The position numbers and the translations under genes were made by a program. Positions 1 to 9,821 of a DNA stretch of 64,000 nucleotides are shown here, in pieces (positions within the stretch are counted from its first letter, which is position 1; each line of letters begins with the position of its first letter). Location: positions 1 through 64,000 of the forward strand of contig JFLW01000086.1 of the NCBI GenBank assembly GCA_000635495.1. The letters run 5' to 3'. This stretch comes from Prochlorococcus sp. scB243_495K23 (GTDB taxonomy: Bacteria; Cyanobacteriota; Cyanobacteriia; PCC-6307; Cyanobiaceae). The notes beneath the pieces were generated by a model, which searched no databases, was not told the DNA's origin, and saw only the letters and a program-made list of their open reading frames with translations.

Positions 1-179
1 AATCCCTTTTCTTGAAGATGCTTTAAACGACTTTGAATTGGAGCAGGAGATTTTAGTCCCATAGCTTGCATCATCTGCCGGATGGATGGACTATGGCGAA
101 AGTTTTTCATATAATCTTTTATCCATCCATAAAGCTCATTTTGAGCTTGGGTGAGACCCTCACCTGAAGAAGTTCCCAT
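1..179 (-). CDS. lexA: LexA repressor, N-terminal part (gene continues off the window start)
   Basis: LexA represses SOS or stress genes by binding operators and is inactivated by self-cleavage. Only the first 59 codons are inside the window, reading leftward from an ATG at 179. They encode a winged-helix DNA-binding region (start MGTSSGEGLTQAQNELYGW, later SPSIRQMMQAMG and SPAPIQSRLKHL), typical of the LexA N-terminus in which the recognition helix follows the SPSIR segment. The peptidase domain lies outside, so cleavage residues cannot be checked. A repeat resembling LexA boxes lies directly upstream (180-209). The downstream direction is off-window; the next gene upstream is argF on the same strand. 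Confidence 0.9.
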   Translation of the reverse strand, partial: MGTSSGEGLTQAQNELYGWIKDYMKNFRHSPSIRQMMQAMGLKSPAPIQSRLKHLQEKG

Positions 180-209
180 GAAACAAATGTACTCTAATAC
201 ATTTGTACC
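180..209 (-). promoter_or_regulatory. Candidate LexA operator pair upstream of lexA
   Basis: A perfect 9-bp inverted repeat (ACAAATGTA at 183-191, TACATTTGT at 198-206, 6-bp spacer) ends four bases before the lexA ATG. Read on the minus strand the same stretch contains two tandem elements, GGTACAAATGTATT (209-196) and AGTACATTTGTTTC (193-180). Each differs at one specified base from the cyanobacterial LexA box as I recall it (RGTACNNNDGTWCB). The position fits autoregulation; binding is inferred. Confidence 0.5.
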
Positions 210-236
210 CTTTTATTAATCAGTTGGCAAGTATTA

Positions 237-1163
237 CTAGTGGAGAAGGCAGGATAAAAGTGCTTGTTGAGCGTGCAATCTATTTTCTGCTTGATCAAAA
301 ATTCTATTTCTTTTACTTTCAAATACCTCATCAGTTATCTCTTTAGATCTATATGCAGGGAGGCAATGCAAAATAATTGCATCTTTATCAGCCTTACTTA
401 CCAAATCATTATCAATAGTGAATCCTTTAAAGTATTTATCTTTCTCTGCCTTTTTATTTTCTTCGCCCATAGATGACCAAACATCTGTGTAAAGAACATT
501 CGCCCCTAAAACAGCAGCATTTGGGTCATTTGTAATTTTTAATAAATCCTTATTTTTATAAATTTCATATGCTTTTTTAATTATTGAAGAATTAGGTTCA
601 TAACCTTTTGGACATGCAATCCTAACTTCAATTCCTAGTAATGCCCCGCATAAAATAAGAGAGTTTGCAACATTATTACCGTCTCCTATAAATGTCAAAA
701 CCACATCTTTAAAATCAAGAAATTCCTCGTTTATTGTTAAAAAATCAGCTAACGCCTGACATGGATGTTCTAAATCTGTAAGAGCATTAATAACTGGCTT
801 TGTAGACCACTTTGCATATTCTTCCAAATCTGAGTGATCAAATGTTCTAATTGCAATAACATCGCAATATCTACTTAAAACTCTTGCAGTATCTTTAATT
901 GGCTCTCCTCTTCCTATTTGTGACGTTGTTGGGTTGAGGTCAATAGTTGTTCCACCAAGCCTTGACATCGCAACTTGGAAACTAACCCTTGTGCGAGTTG
1001 ATGACTTATCAAATATTAATCCCAAAACTTTATTATTAAGATCTATATTCAAATTTTTATTTTTAAAATTTTTTGCAATCTCTAATATATGGAAAACTTC
1101 TTTAGTTGATATGTCCAGGCTTGATAGAAAATTATTGTTAGCAAGCTTACTTGGTTTTATCAT
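237..1163 (-). CDS. argF: Ornithine carbamoyltransferase
   Basis: Catalyses carbamoyl phosphate + L-ornithine to L-citrulline in arginine biosynthesis, in the cytoplasm. The 308-residue protein has normal family length. The carbamoyl-phosphate loop STRTR is at 55-59, HPCQ at 133-136, the ornithine-side DVWSSMG at 227-233 and the HCLPA motif with the active-site Cys at 266-270, in the expected order. It starts at an ATG at 1163. It lies between lexA and ftsH, all on the minus strand, with 73 bases to the lexA operator region and only 25 bases from the ftsH stop, so it may be read with ftsH. argD, another arginine gene, is 35 kb away in this window. Confidence 0.96.
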   Translation of the reverse strand: MIKPSKLANNNFLSSLDISTKEVFHILEIAKNFKNKNLNIDLNNKVLGLIFDKSSTRTRVSFQVAMSRLGGTTIDLNPTTSQIGRGEPIKDTARVLSRYCDVIAIRTFDHSDLEEYAKWSTKPVINALTDLEHPCQALADFLTINEEFLDFKDVVLTFIGDGNNVANSLILCGALLGIEVRIACPKGYEPNSSIIKKAYEIYKNKDLLKITNDPNAAVLGANVLYTDVWSSMGEENKKAEKDKYFKGFTIDNDLVSKADKDAIILHCLPAYRSKEITDEVFESKRNRIFDQAENRLHAQQALLSCLLH

Positions 1164-1188
1164 AAATACTAGTGAAATCTAGATTCTA

Positions 1189-3051
1189 CTATGCAGGCAT
1201 TTTAGATTCTGCAAGCAGATTTTTTAAATCTTCACCTTCAATTACTTCTTCTTGAAGAATTTTTTGAGAAATTGATTCGAGTAATGACAAGTTATTCCTT
1301 AAAATATTCAAAGCAGTTTCATGAGCATCATCAACTAGATCTCTTACTTCTTTATCTATTGCTTGAGCTGTAGCATCACTAACTGATCTTCTTGGATTAT
1401 TTCCATTACCTAAGAATTGTCCGCCTCCTTGTTTGTCATAAGCCAAGGGGCCAAGGATATCACTCATACCAAATGTACCTACCATTTGTTCTGCTATATC
1501 TGTAGCTCTTTGCAAATCGTTAGAAGCACCAGTAGTAATTTTACCGAAAACCACTTCCTCTGCTGAACGACCCCCTAAGAGGGTTGCAATTTGCCCTTTT
1601 AATTCTTCTTTTGAATTAAGGAATCTTTCTTCAGTAGGTAATTGAAGAGTGTAACCAAGTGCACTCATGCCTCTTGGAACTATTGAAATTTTTGCTACTT
1701 TTGACCCTCCTGGCATTAGATGGCCAACTATTGCGTGACCAACTTCATGATAAGCAACGACTTTCTTTTCATCATCTTGTAGGACTCTACTTTTCTTCTC
1801 AAGACCAGCGACTACTCTTTCGATAGCTTCGCTTAAATCTTGTTGCTCAACACTTTTCCTTTTTGCTCTTGCGGCAAGTAGAGCAGCCTCATTAACCATG
1901 TTTGCCAAGTCTGCCCCTGCAAATCCGCTTGTTGCTTGAGCAATTGAATCTAAGTCTATCGATTCGGCAAGTTTAACTTTTTTTGTATATATTTCCAAGA
2001 TTGTTTTCCTCCCAGACAAGTCAGGTCTATCAACTAAAACCTGTCTATCAAATCTTCCAGGCCTTAATAAAGCTGCATCAAGCACCTCAGGCTGGTTTGT
2101 GGCGGCAAGTACTATTACTGGTTTTTCTTTTGAGGCAAAACCATCCATTTCAGTTAGAAGTTGATTAAGTGTTTGTTCTCTCTCGTCGTTACCTCCGACA
2201 ACTCCCATTGATCCCGAACGACTTTTACCAATTGCATCTAATTCATCAATAAAAATAATACAAGGGGCTTTTTTCTTGGCTTGTTCAAATAGATCCCTGA
2301 CTCTAGCTGCACCAGCACCTACAAAAAGTTCAACAAATTCAGAACCTGAAATGATAAAGAAAGGAACTTCTGCTTCACCTGCAACAGCTTTTGAAAGAAG
2401 AGTTTTTCCTGTTCCTGGAGGTCCTACAAGAAGTACTCCCTTAGGTATTCGAGCACCAATATCTGTATATCTTTCGGGTTTTTTTAAAAAATCGACTATT
2501 TCAGTTAATTCGTCCTTAGCTTCATCAACTCCAGCAACATCAGCAAATGTTACTTTTGATTCATCATCAGGTACATAAACTTTTGCTTTACTTTTAGTAA
2601 AACTAAGAGCTCCTTGAGCACCTCCGCCTCCCATACTTCTTCTCGCAAAAAATTGCAAAACGAGTATAAAAATTAAAGGAGGAACAACCCAGCTTAAAAT
2701 TGTCGAGAAGAAATTAGGTTTCTTTGGAGGAGCTGCAGCGAATTCCACCCCTTTACTTTCTAACCTTTGTGGAAGATCCATATCAAAGATTGGGGTAGTA
2801 GCTAAAACAGATGAAGCACCTTCTTCAGCTCCATTTAACTCATACCTGATTTGTTCTTGGGTAATATATGCTCTCTTTACCTCTCCATCATTAACTTGAT
2901 CAATAAATAAGGAGTAAGGCACCCTAGGGATTTGCATATTTTGATTAGGGAAAAGGCTACTAAATAAAAGTAGTGCACCAACTCCTATCAAAATAATATT
3001 TACAATTCCAAATCTTCTATTAGGTTGATTATCGTCTTGTCTTATTGGCAT
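1189..3051 (-). CDS. ftsH: ATP-dependent zinc metalloprotease FtsH
   Basis: Membrane-anchored AAA+ protease that degrades misfolded membrane proteins; in cyanobacteria FtsH complexes take part in photosystem II repair. From the ATG at 3051 the protein has 620 residues. It shows an N-terminal transmembrane segment (about 17-33), a lumen-side FtsH_ext domain, a second transmembrane segment (about 117-136), Walker A GPPGTGKT at 210-217, Walker B with FIDE, the RPGRFDR second region of homology, and the zinc site HEVGH at 435-439. A TTG four codons upstream (3063) is in frame, but the ATG gives the more natural MPIRQDD start. A near-palindrome lies about 70-95 bases upstream (3119-3146). Which FtsH paralogue this is cannot be settled here. 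Confidence 0.96.
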   Translation of the reverse strand: MPIRQDDNQPNRRFGIVNIILIGVGALLLFSSLFPNQNMQIPRVPYSLFIDQVNDGEVKRAYITQEQIRYELNGAEEGASSVLATTPIFDMDLPQRLESKGVEFAAAPPKKPNFFSTILSWVVPPLIFILVLQFFARRSMGGGGAQGALSFTKSKAKVYVPDDESKVTFADVAGVDEAKDELTEIVDFLKKPERYTDIGARIPKGVLLVGPPGTGKTLLSKAVAGEAEVPFFIISGSEFVELFVGAGAARVRDLFEQAKKKAPCIIFIDELDAIGKSRSGSMGVVGGNDEREQTLNQLLTEMDGFASKEKPVIVLAATNQPEVLDAALLRPGRFDRQVLVDRPDLSGRKTILEIYTKKVKLAESIDLDSIAQATSGFAGADLANMVNEAALLAARAKRKSVEQQDLSEAIERVVAGLEKKSRVLQDDEKKVVAYHEVGHAIVGHLMPGGSKVAKISIVPRGMSALGYTLQLPTEERFLNSKEELKGQIATLLGGRSAEEVVFGKITTGASNDLQRATDIAEQMVGTFGMSDILGPLAYDKQGGGQFLGNGNNPRRSVSDATAQAIDKEVRDLVDDAHETALNILRNNLSLLESISQKILQEEVIEGEDLKNLLAESKMPA

Positions 3052-3118
3052 AATTGTGGACAAATTTGAACTTATTATAAACTAAACCAACAGTTTCCGT
3101 ATCTGTAAGTTTTTTTTT

Positions 3119-3146
3119 GGGTAAGAACCGTACGGTACTTTAACCC
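3119..3146. promoter_or_regulatory. Near-palindrome upstream of ftsH
   Basis: The 28 bases from 3119 to 3146 form an imperfect inverted repeat (GGGTAAGAACCGT against ACGGTACTTTAACCC) centred on a perfect 10-bp palindrome ACCGTACGGT at 3127-3136. It sits between the ribD stop and the ftsH start. On the coding (minus) strand the hairpin is followed by A residues, not T, so it does not look like an intrinsic terminator. A dimeric regulator site is the more likely reading, but this is inference. Confidence 0.35.
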
Positions 3147-3158
3147 ATAAAAAGTATC

Positions 3159-4259
3159 TCAAGATTTAATTTTAAATGAACTCTTAACGCATATATCATC
3201 CCCAATCAAACTAAGCTGAGATTCGTTCAAATTAATAATTTCATACATTTCTCTAAACTCAAAATCCCCAAGGGGATTCATACTATTTTCTCCGCCTAAA
3301 ATTTTTGGAGCAATAAAAGTTATAATTTCCTGAATACAATTAGATTTCATAGCGGCAGTAGCCAATCGAGGGCCACATTCCCATAAAACTTTATTACAAC
3401 CCCTTTTAGCAAGTATTTTTGAAATTAACTCTGGATTATCTGATGTTACCTTTTCAACTTCAACAGACTTTGGAATCCTATTGAGGTAGTTTTCATTTGC
3501 TGTTGAAGAATCGTAAATAACTATTGTTTTTGCTTCATTACAATCCCAAAGATTAGATTTTCTTGGCAGGTCTAAGCTTTTTGTAAAAACAACTCGCAAA
3601 GGCTCAGGATTTTTTAAACCTCTAGTAGTCAAAAGGGGGTTATCCCTTCTTAATGTATTTCCACCAATGATTATCGCATCAAATTCTGTTCTAAAAGAGT
3701 GTACTAATGCCCTTGATTCTTTATTAGTAATCCATTTACTTTTTCCATTTTTTAAAGCTATTCTTCCATCAATACTCATTGCCCATTTAAAAACACCATA
3801 TGCCTTTTTAGTAATATTCCTATGAATGAAAGCCTTATTTAAATCTATGGATTCCTTTTTACATAATCCTAAGTGGACTTGTATTCCAGCTTCTTTTAGC
3901 AGCTTAATACCTTTACCAGCGACTCTCACATCAGGGTCCTCTATAGATATATAAGCCTTTTTTATCCCAGAGGATATCACCTTATCTACACATGGAGGTG
4001 TTCTACCGTGGTGACAGCAAGGTTCAAGATTTACATAAATTGACCCACCTCTAGCATCTTTTTTTAAATTATTAAAAGCCATAGCTTCAGCATGGGGCAT
4101 GCCAGCCTTATAATGAAATCCTTCTGCAATAAGCTTTCCATTCTTATCAATTATCACTGCTCCCACCCTAGGGTTGGGACTTGTTGTATTTTTGCCTAGA
4201 GAAGCCAAAAAAATCGCTCTTTTCATCCATTTTGAATGGCTTACATTTATATCAGACAT
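3159..4259 (-). CDS. ribD: Bifunctional pyrimidine deaminase / reductase RibD (riboflavin biosynthesis)
   Basis: Carries out the second and third steps of riboflavin synthesis: deamination of the diaminopyrimidine phosphate, then NADPH-dependent ribose side-chain reduction. The N-terminal deaminase domain (about 8-150) has the zinc motif HAE at 56-58 and PCCHHGRTPPC at 80-90. The C-terminal reductase domain (about 155-360) contains MSIDGRIA and the GGNTLRRDNP segment. The ATG at 4259 directly follows GAGGAG, too close for an ideal ribosome site. It lies 15 bases after the DUF3122 gene, so the two are probably co-transcribed. Riboflavin kinase (ribF) is elsewhere in the window (9822). Confidence 0.95.
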   Translation of the reverse strand: MSDINVSHSKWMKRAIFLASLGKNTTSPNPRVGAVIIDKNGKLIAEGFHYKAGMPHAEAMAFNNLKKDARGGSIYVNLEPCCHHGRTPPCVDKVISSGIKKAYISIEDPDVRVAGKGIKLLKEAGIQVHLGLCKKESIDLNKAFIHRNITKKAYGVFKWAMSIDGRIALKNGKSKWITNKESRALVHSFRTEFDAIIIGGNTLRRDNPLLTTRGLKNPEPLRVVFTKSLDLPRKSNLWDCNEAKTIVIYDSSTANENYLNRIPKSVEVEKVTSDNPELISKILAKRGCNKVLWECGPRLATAAMKSNCIQEIITFIAPKILGGENSMNPLGDFEFREMYEIINLNESQLSLIGDDICVKSSFKIKS

Positions 4260-4274
4260 CTCCTCTATTGATAA

Positions 4275-4775
4275 TCAACTGAGTGTTCTCCATTCTTTAA
4301 CTAAAAAAGGAGGAACAGGTAACTCTGAAAAAACTCCTGATAAGGATAATCTCAATGGTCTATTTTTATCAATATTTTGAATCAGTTCATTAAGATCAAA
4401 TTCTGCAGCAGCTTGTCTTCTATCATTTGCTAATTCCACATTAAGTAATGTTTTATCTTCTAAAAGCCACTGTTTTCTCCCCGATTCAACCCTTAAGTAC
4501 GTGGGGTGATCAATCCTCAGATTTCCTGGATAACCTATTACTCTCAAAATCAACTTATCTTCAAAAAGAGGTGACTTATAAGCCACTAATTGCCAAGTTT
4601 CAAAGTCCAAGTCCCTTAAGAACTCACTACTAGCATTCATTAATCCCCCATTTATTTCTGTTTCTGCAACTTCAGCGAAAACTTTAATTGGGTTAACAAC
4701 AAAGGATAGTAATAAAATTAAAGGTAAAATCCCTTTTAAAAATTTATTTTTATTTGATTTTGTAATTTTCTTCAT
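4275..4775 (-). CDS. DUF3122-type exported protein, unknown function
   Basis: A 166-residue protein with a clear N-terminal signal: lysine-rich start, hydrophobic stretch at about 14-28, then VFAEVAE as a plausible signal-peptidase site near residue 34. The mature part is acidic and matches what I recall as the cyanobacterial DUF3122 family, which has no defined role. It probably acts in the periplasm or thylakoid lumen. The ATG at 4775 lies inside the 3' end of the upstream small gene (26-base overlap), and ribD follows after 15 bases, suggesting one transcript. Confidence 0.75.
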   Translation of the reverse strand: MKKITKSNKNKFLKGILPLILLLSFVVNPIKVFAEVAETEINGGLMNASSEFLRDLDFETWQLVAYKSPLFEDKLILRVIGYPGNLRIDHPTYLRVESGRKQWLLEDKTLLNVELANDRRQAAAEFDLNELIQNIDKNRPLRLSLSGVFSELPVPPFLVKEWRTLS

Positions 4776-5001
4776 TTTCAGAATCCATTAGTGCATCAAG
4801 AGTTACAGCTGTTCTTACAATAGCTTGATATCTTTTGATTATTTTACGATTTTTTTCTATTACTCGAGATAAATTCAAAGTGTCTTTTTCAGAATAGCTA
4901 GATGTTAAATCACTAGAATCTTCTTCAATAAACTCAAATTCAGAATCTTTATTAATTAGAGTTAACAATAAATCATGTAATCTCTTTCTCCTTTCAGACA
5001 A
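4750..5001 (-). CDS. Small conserved cyanobacterial protein, unknown function
   Basis: An 83-residue charged, soluble protein (many Lys, Glu, Asp) with a long predicted helix from about residue 40 to 72; no domain recognised. A TAA codon lies immediately before the TTG at 5001, so this TTG is the only upstream start available and a GGAG sequence falls inside the first codons. The 3' end overlaps the DUF3122 gene by 26 bases, which argues for translation coupling. It is divergent from cobL across an 83-base gap. It may be a small regulatory or assembly protein, but nothing in the sequence proves that. Confidence 0.6.
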   Translation of the reverse strand: MSERRKRLHDLLLTLINKDSEFEFIEEDSSDLTSSYSEKDTLNLSRVIEKNRKIIKRYQAIVRTAVTLDALMDSENEENYKIK

Positions 5002-5084
5002 TTAATTTATTATGATAACTCAAATAATAATAAGATAATTTTATAAAACATTCAAACAATTTAGTTCCATTTCATTAGATATTG

Positions 5085-6362
5085 ATGACTGAAGTTAATA
5101 GAAAAATTCATGTAATTGGGATTAATTCCTACAAATTTGAGGATCTATCTTCCAAATTACAAAATCTATTTTTAGGAACAGAAAATATTGCAGTTCCTAA
5201 TTCATATCTTGAAGAAATTAAATCATGGTGCGAAGATAGTTCATCAAAAAAGAAATCATTTTTTTCGAGCAAAAGTAATAAAGAACTTTTTAACTGGCTT
5301 AGATCTCAAAAAACTGATGTTATTTTAATTTCGAGAGGAGATCCGCTTTGGTTTGGAATTGGGAGATTATTACTAGAAAATTTTTCAAAAGATGAATTAA
5401 GTTTTTACCCTTCAAATTCATGCATTCAACTAGCATTTAGTAAGTTAAAGATCCCGTGGCAAGATGCTGTTAATGTAAGTATTCATGGCAGAGATTCTAC
5501 TAAGTTAGTTGAGGCTCTTAAAGCAAGACCCTCAAGTTTGGCTATAATTACTGATTCAAATAACAAAAGTTTAGAAATAATCAGAAAAAACTTATCAGAA
5601 TTAAATCTGATTGAATTCTATGATTTTTGGCTATGTGAAGAGATAGGCTTTGAAAATGAAAATATAAGAAAACTAAATCTTAAAGGGTCATTGCCCACTA
5701 ATATATCGAATTTAAACATTGCTGTTCTTATAAAAACAAAGAAACATTACTCAAACAATAATAATCTTCCTCTATTCGGAATCAGAGACCATATTTTTAA
5801 AACTTTTGATGATAGACCAAATTTATTAACTAAAAGGGAAGTTCGAGTTCAAATCTTAGCTGATTTAGAGCTCCCTAAAAATGGTGTCATTTGGGATATA
5901 GGAGCAGGTTGTGGATCAATTGGTTTAGAGGCAATAAAATTAAGACCTGATTTAGATTTGCTTTGTATCGATAAAAGGATTGGATCAAAAAAATTAATAC
6001 TAGAAAACTCAAAAAGGCTTGGCGTAAAACCAAAATATATTTTTGAGGAAGACATAATTAATACCTTGAACACGAGAAATTTAAGTTCTTTTGAAAAACC
6101 CAATAGATTAATAATTGGAGGATGTGATAAAAATACTAAACTTCGTATTATTAATAAACTGGCACAGGGTATGAGTATTGGAGATATTGTTGTTATCCCA
6201 ATAATTGATATACAAATTATTAAAGAGTTGAAAAAGGAATTAGAAGATAAAAATTTCAAAACAAATTTAAATTTAATTCAGACCTACAAAAGCCTAAGTA
6301 TCGCTGAGGGAATGAGATTAGAACCAAATAATCCTATTTTTCTATTAAAAGGGAAAAAGTAA
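5085..6362 (+). CDS. cobL: Precorrin-6Y C5,15-methyltransferase (decarboxylating), CbiE-CbiT fusion
   Basis: Methylates precorrin-6Y at C5 and C15 and decarboxylates its C12 acetate side chain in cobalamin (pseudocobalamin in picocyanobacteria) synthesis. The N-terminal half is CbiE-like, with RGDPLWFG near residues 84-91. The C-terminal half is CbiT-like, with LTKREVR followed by a SAM-binding DIGAGCGSIG near 271-280. The start is taken as the ATG at 5085; a TTG one codon earlier is in frame. The gene is divergent from its left neighbour and converges on nadK with a 13-base gap. cbiB, later in the pathway, lies at 52369. Confidence 0.9.
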   Translation: MTEVNRKIHVIGINSYKFEDLSSKLQNLFLGTENIAVPNSYLEEIKSWCEDSSSKKKSFFSSKSNKELFNWLRSQKTDVILISRGDPLWFGIGRLLLENFSKDELSFYPSNSCIQLAFSKLKIPWQDAVNVSIHGRDSTKLVEALKARPSSLAIITDSNNKSLEIIRKNLSELNLIEFYDFWLCEEIGFENENIRKLNLKGSLPTNISNLNIAVLIKTKKHYSNNNNLPLFGIRDHIFKTFDDRPNLLTKREVRVQILADLELPKNGVIWDIGAGCGSIGLEAIKLRPDLDLLCIDKRIGSKKLILENSKRLGVKPKYIFEEDIINTLNTRNLSSFEKPNRLIIGGCDKNTKLRIINKLAQGMSIGDIVVIPIIDIQIIKELKKELEDKNFKTNLNLIQTYKSLSIAEGMRLEPNNPIFLLKGKK

Positions 6363-6375
6363 ATTTAAGTAATTG

Positions 6376-7284
6376 TTATTTGTCAGGTTTAGCCACATGG
6401 GGCAAACCCCAACCTAATTTATTTCTTAAAACCTGGAAAAATTCATGATCTTCAAGTCTTATAAACTTCACGGAGTGTTTACTTTTTCTTATTAAAACCC
6501 TATCTTCAGGCCAAACATAACAACCAGCATTCCCATCAACAACCATTACTAATCTTTCAGGAGTGGCAGGGAAAACAGTTACTGGTTCTGAATCATTAAA
6601 AACTAGTGCTCTTGATGCCAACGAATGTGGCGCAATTGGAGTTAATTGTACTACTGGACAATCTGGTGTAATAACTGGTCCTCCAGCACTCAGAGAATAT
6701 GCAGTAGAACCAGTTGGAGTAGATAAAATTACTCCATCAGCTGAAATATCCACAGGAGCATGTCGCCCTATAGAAATTTCAAAGTGACACATACTTGTTA
6801 GAGGTTCTCTATGAAGAGCCATCTCATTAAGGCAAAGAGACTCCCATCTCCTCTGATCATTCCTCATTACACTAATGATAAAGCAAGTTCTTTCTTCAAT
6901 ATCCCAATTTCCAGCAATTATTTTATCTATAGCCTCATCTAGGTTAGACAAGTAAGCTTCCGCAAGAAATCCTAAATGACCAGTATTTATTGTAAGAATT
7001 GGAATTTTAGCAGGTGCCGTTTGCCTAGCAGCAGAAAGTACAGTCCCATCTCCGCCAAGAACAATCGCAAATTCCATTGACGAATCAAACCCCTCGGGGA
7101 CACAATTCGTATATCCCAAAGGACGAACATGTTGATCAGGATTTGCGAAACCAACCATTCCTCCAGAGCTACTAACTCTTACAACTTCAAAATTAGAATT
7201 TTCCAATTTTTTTTGAACAGAAGTTGCAGTTTGAACAGCTAGTTCCTTTCCATCATTAACGATTAGTCCTGCTTTACGTACCAA
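6376..7284 (-). CDS. nadK: NAD kinase
   Basis: Phosphorylates NAD+ to NADP+ using ATP or polyphosphate. The 302-residue protein has the catalytic GGDGT at 77-81, an NE pair at 153-154 and the glycine-rich [15 protein letters not shown] at 189-203, all in family order. The initiation codon is a TTG at 7284; TGA immediately precedes it in frame, which fixes the upstream limit. Picocyanobacteria often have two NAD kinases; this is the longer form with an insert before the GGDGT motif. It is followed convergently by cobL and preceded by pheS, 70 bases away on the same strand. Confidence 0.93.
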   Translation of the reverse strand: MVRKAGLIVNDGKELAVQTATSVQKKLENSNFEVVRVSSSGGMVGFANPDQHVRPLGYTNCVPEGFDSSMEFAIVLGGDGTVLSAARQTAPAKIPILTINTGHLGFLAEAYLSNLDEAIDKIIAGNWDIEERTCFIISVMRNDQRRWESLCLNEMALHREPLTSMCHFEISIGRHAPVDISADGVILSTPTGSTAYSLSAGGPVITPDCPVVQLTPIAPHSLASRALVFNDSEPVTVFPATPERLVMVVDGNAGCYVWPEDRVLIRKSKHSVKFIRLEDHEFFQVLRNKLGWGLPHVAKPDK

Positions 7285-7354
7285 TCAAAAAATTAAAACT
7301 AGAACTATCTTAAACTAATTTGTTGGACAATCCTAATTTAAGAATTAAATACTA

Positions 7355-8362
7355 TTAGAACTGTTCTAAGAATCTAAGATCATTTGTATAAAATTTTCTG
7401 ATGTCATCGATTTGATGTCTAACCATACAAAATCTCTCAACTCCTAATCCTGCTGCAAAACCAGTCCATTTCTCAGAATCTATTCCTAATTTTTCTAGGA
7501 CTTTTGGATCTACCATTCCGCAGCCCATTACTTCTAGCCATTTACCTTTCCACTGGACGTCTACTTCTGCTGAAGGTTCAGTAAATGGGAAATAACTAGC
7601 TCTAAATCTTACAGGAATATCTCCAAAAAAGGCCTTTAAAAATGTAAGTACTGTTCCTCTTAAATGACTAAAATTAATGTCTTGATCGATACATAAAACC
7701 TCAACCTGATTAAATACAGGGGAATGAGTAGCATCTACTGCATCTCTCCTGTATACTCTCCCGGGAGCAATAATTCTGACTGGAGGAGGATTATTCTCTA
7801 AGTACCTTATCTGAACAGGAGAAGTATGGGTCCTTAAAAGTCTATTTTCATCTAAATAGAAAGTATCCTGCATATCTCTTGCGGGATGATTTTTGGGTAT
7901 GTTGAGAGACTCAAAATTATAAAAATCAGTTTCTATTTCAGGGCCACTTTCAACTGAGTATCCTAAACCACAAAAAATATCTATTATTTCGTCTTGAGTT
8001 GAAATCAAAGGATGTTTATTCCCAGGGGGTGTTCCAATTGAAGGGATAGTTACATCAATTTTTTCTTTTTTAATCTTTTTATCTAAAGCTTCGCTGTCTA
8101 GTTTATTTTTTCTTTCACTTATTAGTTCTTGCAAATTTATCTTTATTAAATTTGCCTTTTGGCCAATAATTGGTCTATCAGTAGCAGATAATTGACCCAT
8201 TGTTTTCAAAATAATTGATAAATCACCTTTTTTCCCTAGCAAGGAAACTCTCAATTGATCCAGTTCTTCATGAGTATTGGAATTATTTATATTATTTTTT
8301 GCTGTTAGAGAAAGATTATTTAGTTTTTCCTCAATTTGACTTAATGATTCAATTTGACTCAC
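7355..8362 (-). CDS. pheS: Phenylalanyl-tRNA synthetase alpha subunit
   Basis: Catalytic subunit of the heterotetrameric (alpha2 beta2) PheRS that charges tRNA-Phe. The 335 residues comprise an N-terminal coiled coil (about 1-90) followed by the class II core with [11 protein letters not shown], the motif 2 [14 protein letters not shown] and FNQVE, and motif 3 [12 protein letters not shown] near the C-terminus. Initiation is at GTG (8362). No pheT is seen in the window, as is usual when the subunits are unlinked in cyanobacteria. It is divergent from surE across 56 bases that must hold both promoters. Confidence 0.95.
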   Translation of the reverse strand: MSQIESLSQIEEKLNNLSLTAKNNINNSNTHEELDQLRVSLLGKKGDLSIILKTMGQLSATDRPIIGQKANLIKINLQELISERKNKLDSEALDKKIKKEKIDVTIPSIGTPPGNKHPLISTQDEIIDIFCGLGYSVESGPEIETDFYNFESLNIPKNHPARDMQDTFYLDENRLLRTHTSPVQIRYLENNPPPVRIIAPGRVYRRDAVDATHSPVFNQVEVLCIDQDINFSHLRGTVLTFLKAFFGDIPVRFRASYFPFTEPSAEVDVQWKGKWLEVMGCGMVDPKVLEKLGIDSEKWTGFAAGLGVERFCMVRHQIDDIRKFYTNDLRFLEQF

Positions 8363-8430
8363 TGATATAGTAAAAATAAGTATTGTTTTATTTTACTTAA
8401 ATATCTTCCATAAATAAAATGTATAGTTTA

Positions 8431-9240
8431 ATGAAACCGTTAAATATATTAATTAGCAATGATGATGGTGTTTTCGCAGCAGGGATTAGAGCATTAGCAA
8501 AATCCGCCCAAAAAAGAGGGCATAAGGTAAAAGTTGTATGTCCAGATCAAGAAAGATCAGCTACTGGTCATGGTCTTACTTTACAATCCCCATTAAGAGT
8601 GGAAAAAGCTGACGAATTATTTGGAGAAGGAATTGAAGCTTGGGGATGTTCCGGTACACCTGCTGATTGTGTCAAATTAGCACTATCTGAACTCTTGGAT
8701 CATAAACCTGATCTGGTACTATCTGGAATAAATCACGGGCCCAATTTAGGGACAGATATTTTTTGTTCAGGCACAGTCGCTGCAGCCATGGAGGGCACTT
8801 TAGAAAATGTTCCCTCCATGGCAATAAGTGTTGCTAGTTTTAAATGGAAGAATTTTGAATTTGCTGGAGAAATTGCAATGAATATTGCAGAACAAGCAAT
8901 TAACGATAGTTGGCCAGCTTCACTTTTATTAAATTTGAATATCCCCCCCTGCGAAAAAAACAAAATAAAAGAATTATCCTGGACAAGGTTATCCGTAAGA
9001 AAATATAAAAATCAATTTTCCAAAAGGGAAGACCCTAGGGGTGATGATTATTATTGGTTAGCAGGTGAAGTTGTTTTAGATCTTAAATCGAAAGGTTACG
9101 GTCCTAAGAATTGGCCTAGCGATGTATCTCAAATACAAGAAAATAAGATATCTCTTACACCTGTAGAACCAGATTTATTTTGGAGAGGTAATTTAGATGA
9201 CTTACCTAAAATTAATAATTCATTTGTAAATCCTTCTTAA
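8431..9240 (+). CDS. surE: 5'/3'-nucleotidase SurE
   Basis: Metal-dependent phosphatase acting on nucleoside 5' and 3' monophosphates, often linked to stationary-phase survival. The N-terminal [11 protein letters not shown] carries the metal-binding Asp pair; ERSATGHG and [10 protein letters not shown], with further ligand and active-site residues, follow in order. The start is set at the ATG at 8431 ([13 protein letters not shown]) because family members begin just before this strand; an in-frame ATG at 8419 would add four residues. The last 21 bases overlap the convergent DUF3611 gene. Confidence 0.93.
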   Translation: MKPLNILISNDDGVFAAGIRALAKSAQKRGHKVKVVCPDQERSATGHGLTLQSPLRVEKADELFGEGIEAWGCSGTPADCVKLALSELLDHKPDLVLSGINHGPNLGTDIFCSGTVAAAMEGTLENVPSMAISVASFKWKNFEFAGEIAMNIAEQAINDSWPASLLLNLNIPPCEKNKIKELSWTRLSVRKYKNQFSKREDPRGDDYYWLAGEVVLDLKSKGYGPKNWPSDVSQIQENKISLTPVEPDLFWRGNLDDLPKINNSFVNPS

Positions 9241-9753
9241 AAGCCATAAAGAAAAGCAAAGTCCAAAAAAATGAGCAGCAATAACTTGAGTGTTACTAAG
9301 AACTGATAATATTTCAAGACCAGTAATTGGGATATCAGATGTCGCTGTTATCAATTGTCCAGTTGTTTGAGAGGATGCTTGTATAAATAAGGCTCCCATA
9401 AGAGCTTGATATCCAATTAATCCAAACAAAATTCCAAATAAATCAACTATAAGGCCTCGTTTTATCAATTTACCGGTTTGTCCTCTTGAGGGTCTTGCGT
9501 TGCTTGCGATGGCTCTACCTGTTCTAACTATTAACCAACCCTGCCAAAGACTAAAAAGTAGTAAAATCAGGGATATTGTTGTAAGTGATAGGCCAGGCGC
9601 TAAGCCAAGCTGTCCTTCGCTGTTATTTACAACATTTGAAAAAAGCAAAACAGCTGCAACAACAACTCCTAAAATGGACTGAACCCAAAAGCGTATCCAT
9701 CCAATGCGCCGCATTCCAAATGAAAGGGACTGAAAATCCATTTTGTCAGACAT
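9220..9753 (-). CDS. DUF3611 family integral membrane protein
   Basis: A 177-residue protein with four hydrophobic segments (about 24-42, 56-75, 103-122 and 154-172) and a short amphipathic N-terminus. It resembles the cyanobacterial and plastid DUF3611 family as I remember it; function unknown, probably a thylakoid or plasma-membrane protein. The ATG at 9753 faces ribF across a 68-base divergent gap. Its 3' end overlaps that of surE by 21 bases. No catalytic motif is visible. Confidence 0.7.
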   Translation of the reverse strand: MSDKMDFQSLSFGMRRIGWIRFWVQSILGVVVAAVLLFSNVVNNSEGQLGLAPGLSLTTISLILLLFSLWQGWLIVRTGRAIASNARPSRGQTGKLIKRGLIVDLFGILFGLIGYQALMGALFIQASSQTTGQLITATSDIPITGLEILSVLSNTQVIAAHFFGLCFSLWLLRRIYK

Positions 9754-9821
9754 TCATTTGATTGAATAAACTGTAATCAATCCAAATTTGCCACTAAAAT
9801 CATAAAATTGCACGTAATCTT

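Noticed and set aside
3127-3136. Palindrome read as a transcription terminator for ribD
   Set aside because: On the ribD strand the hairpin is followed by A residues rather than T residues.
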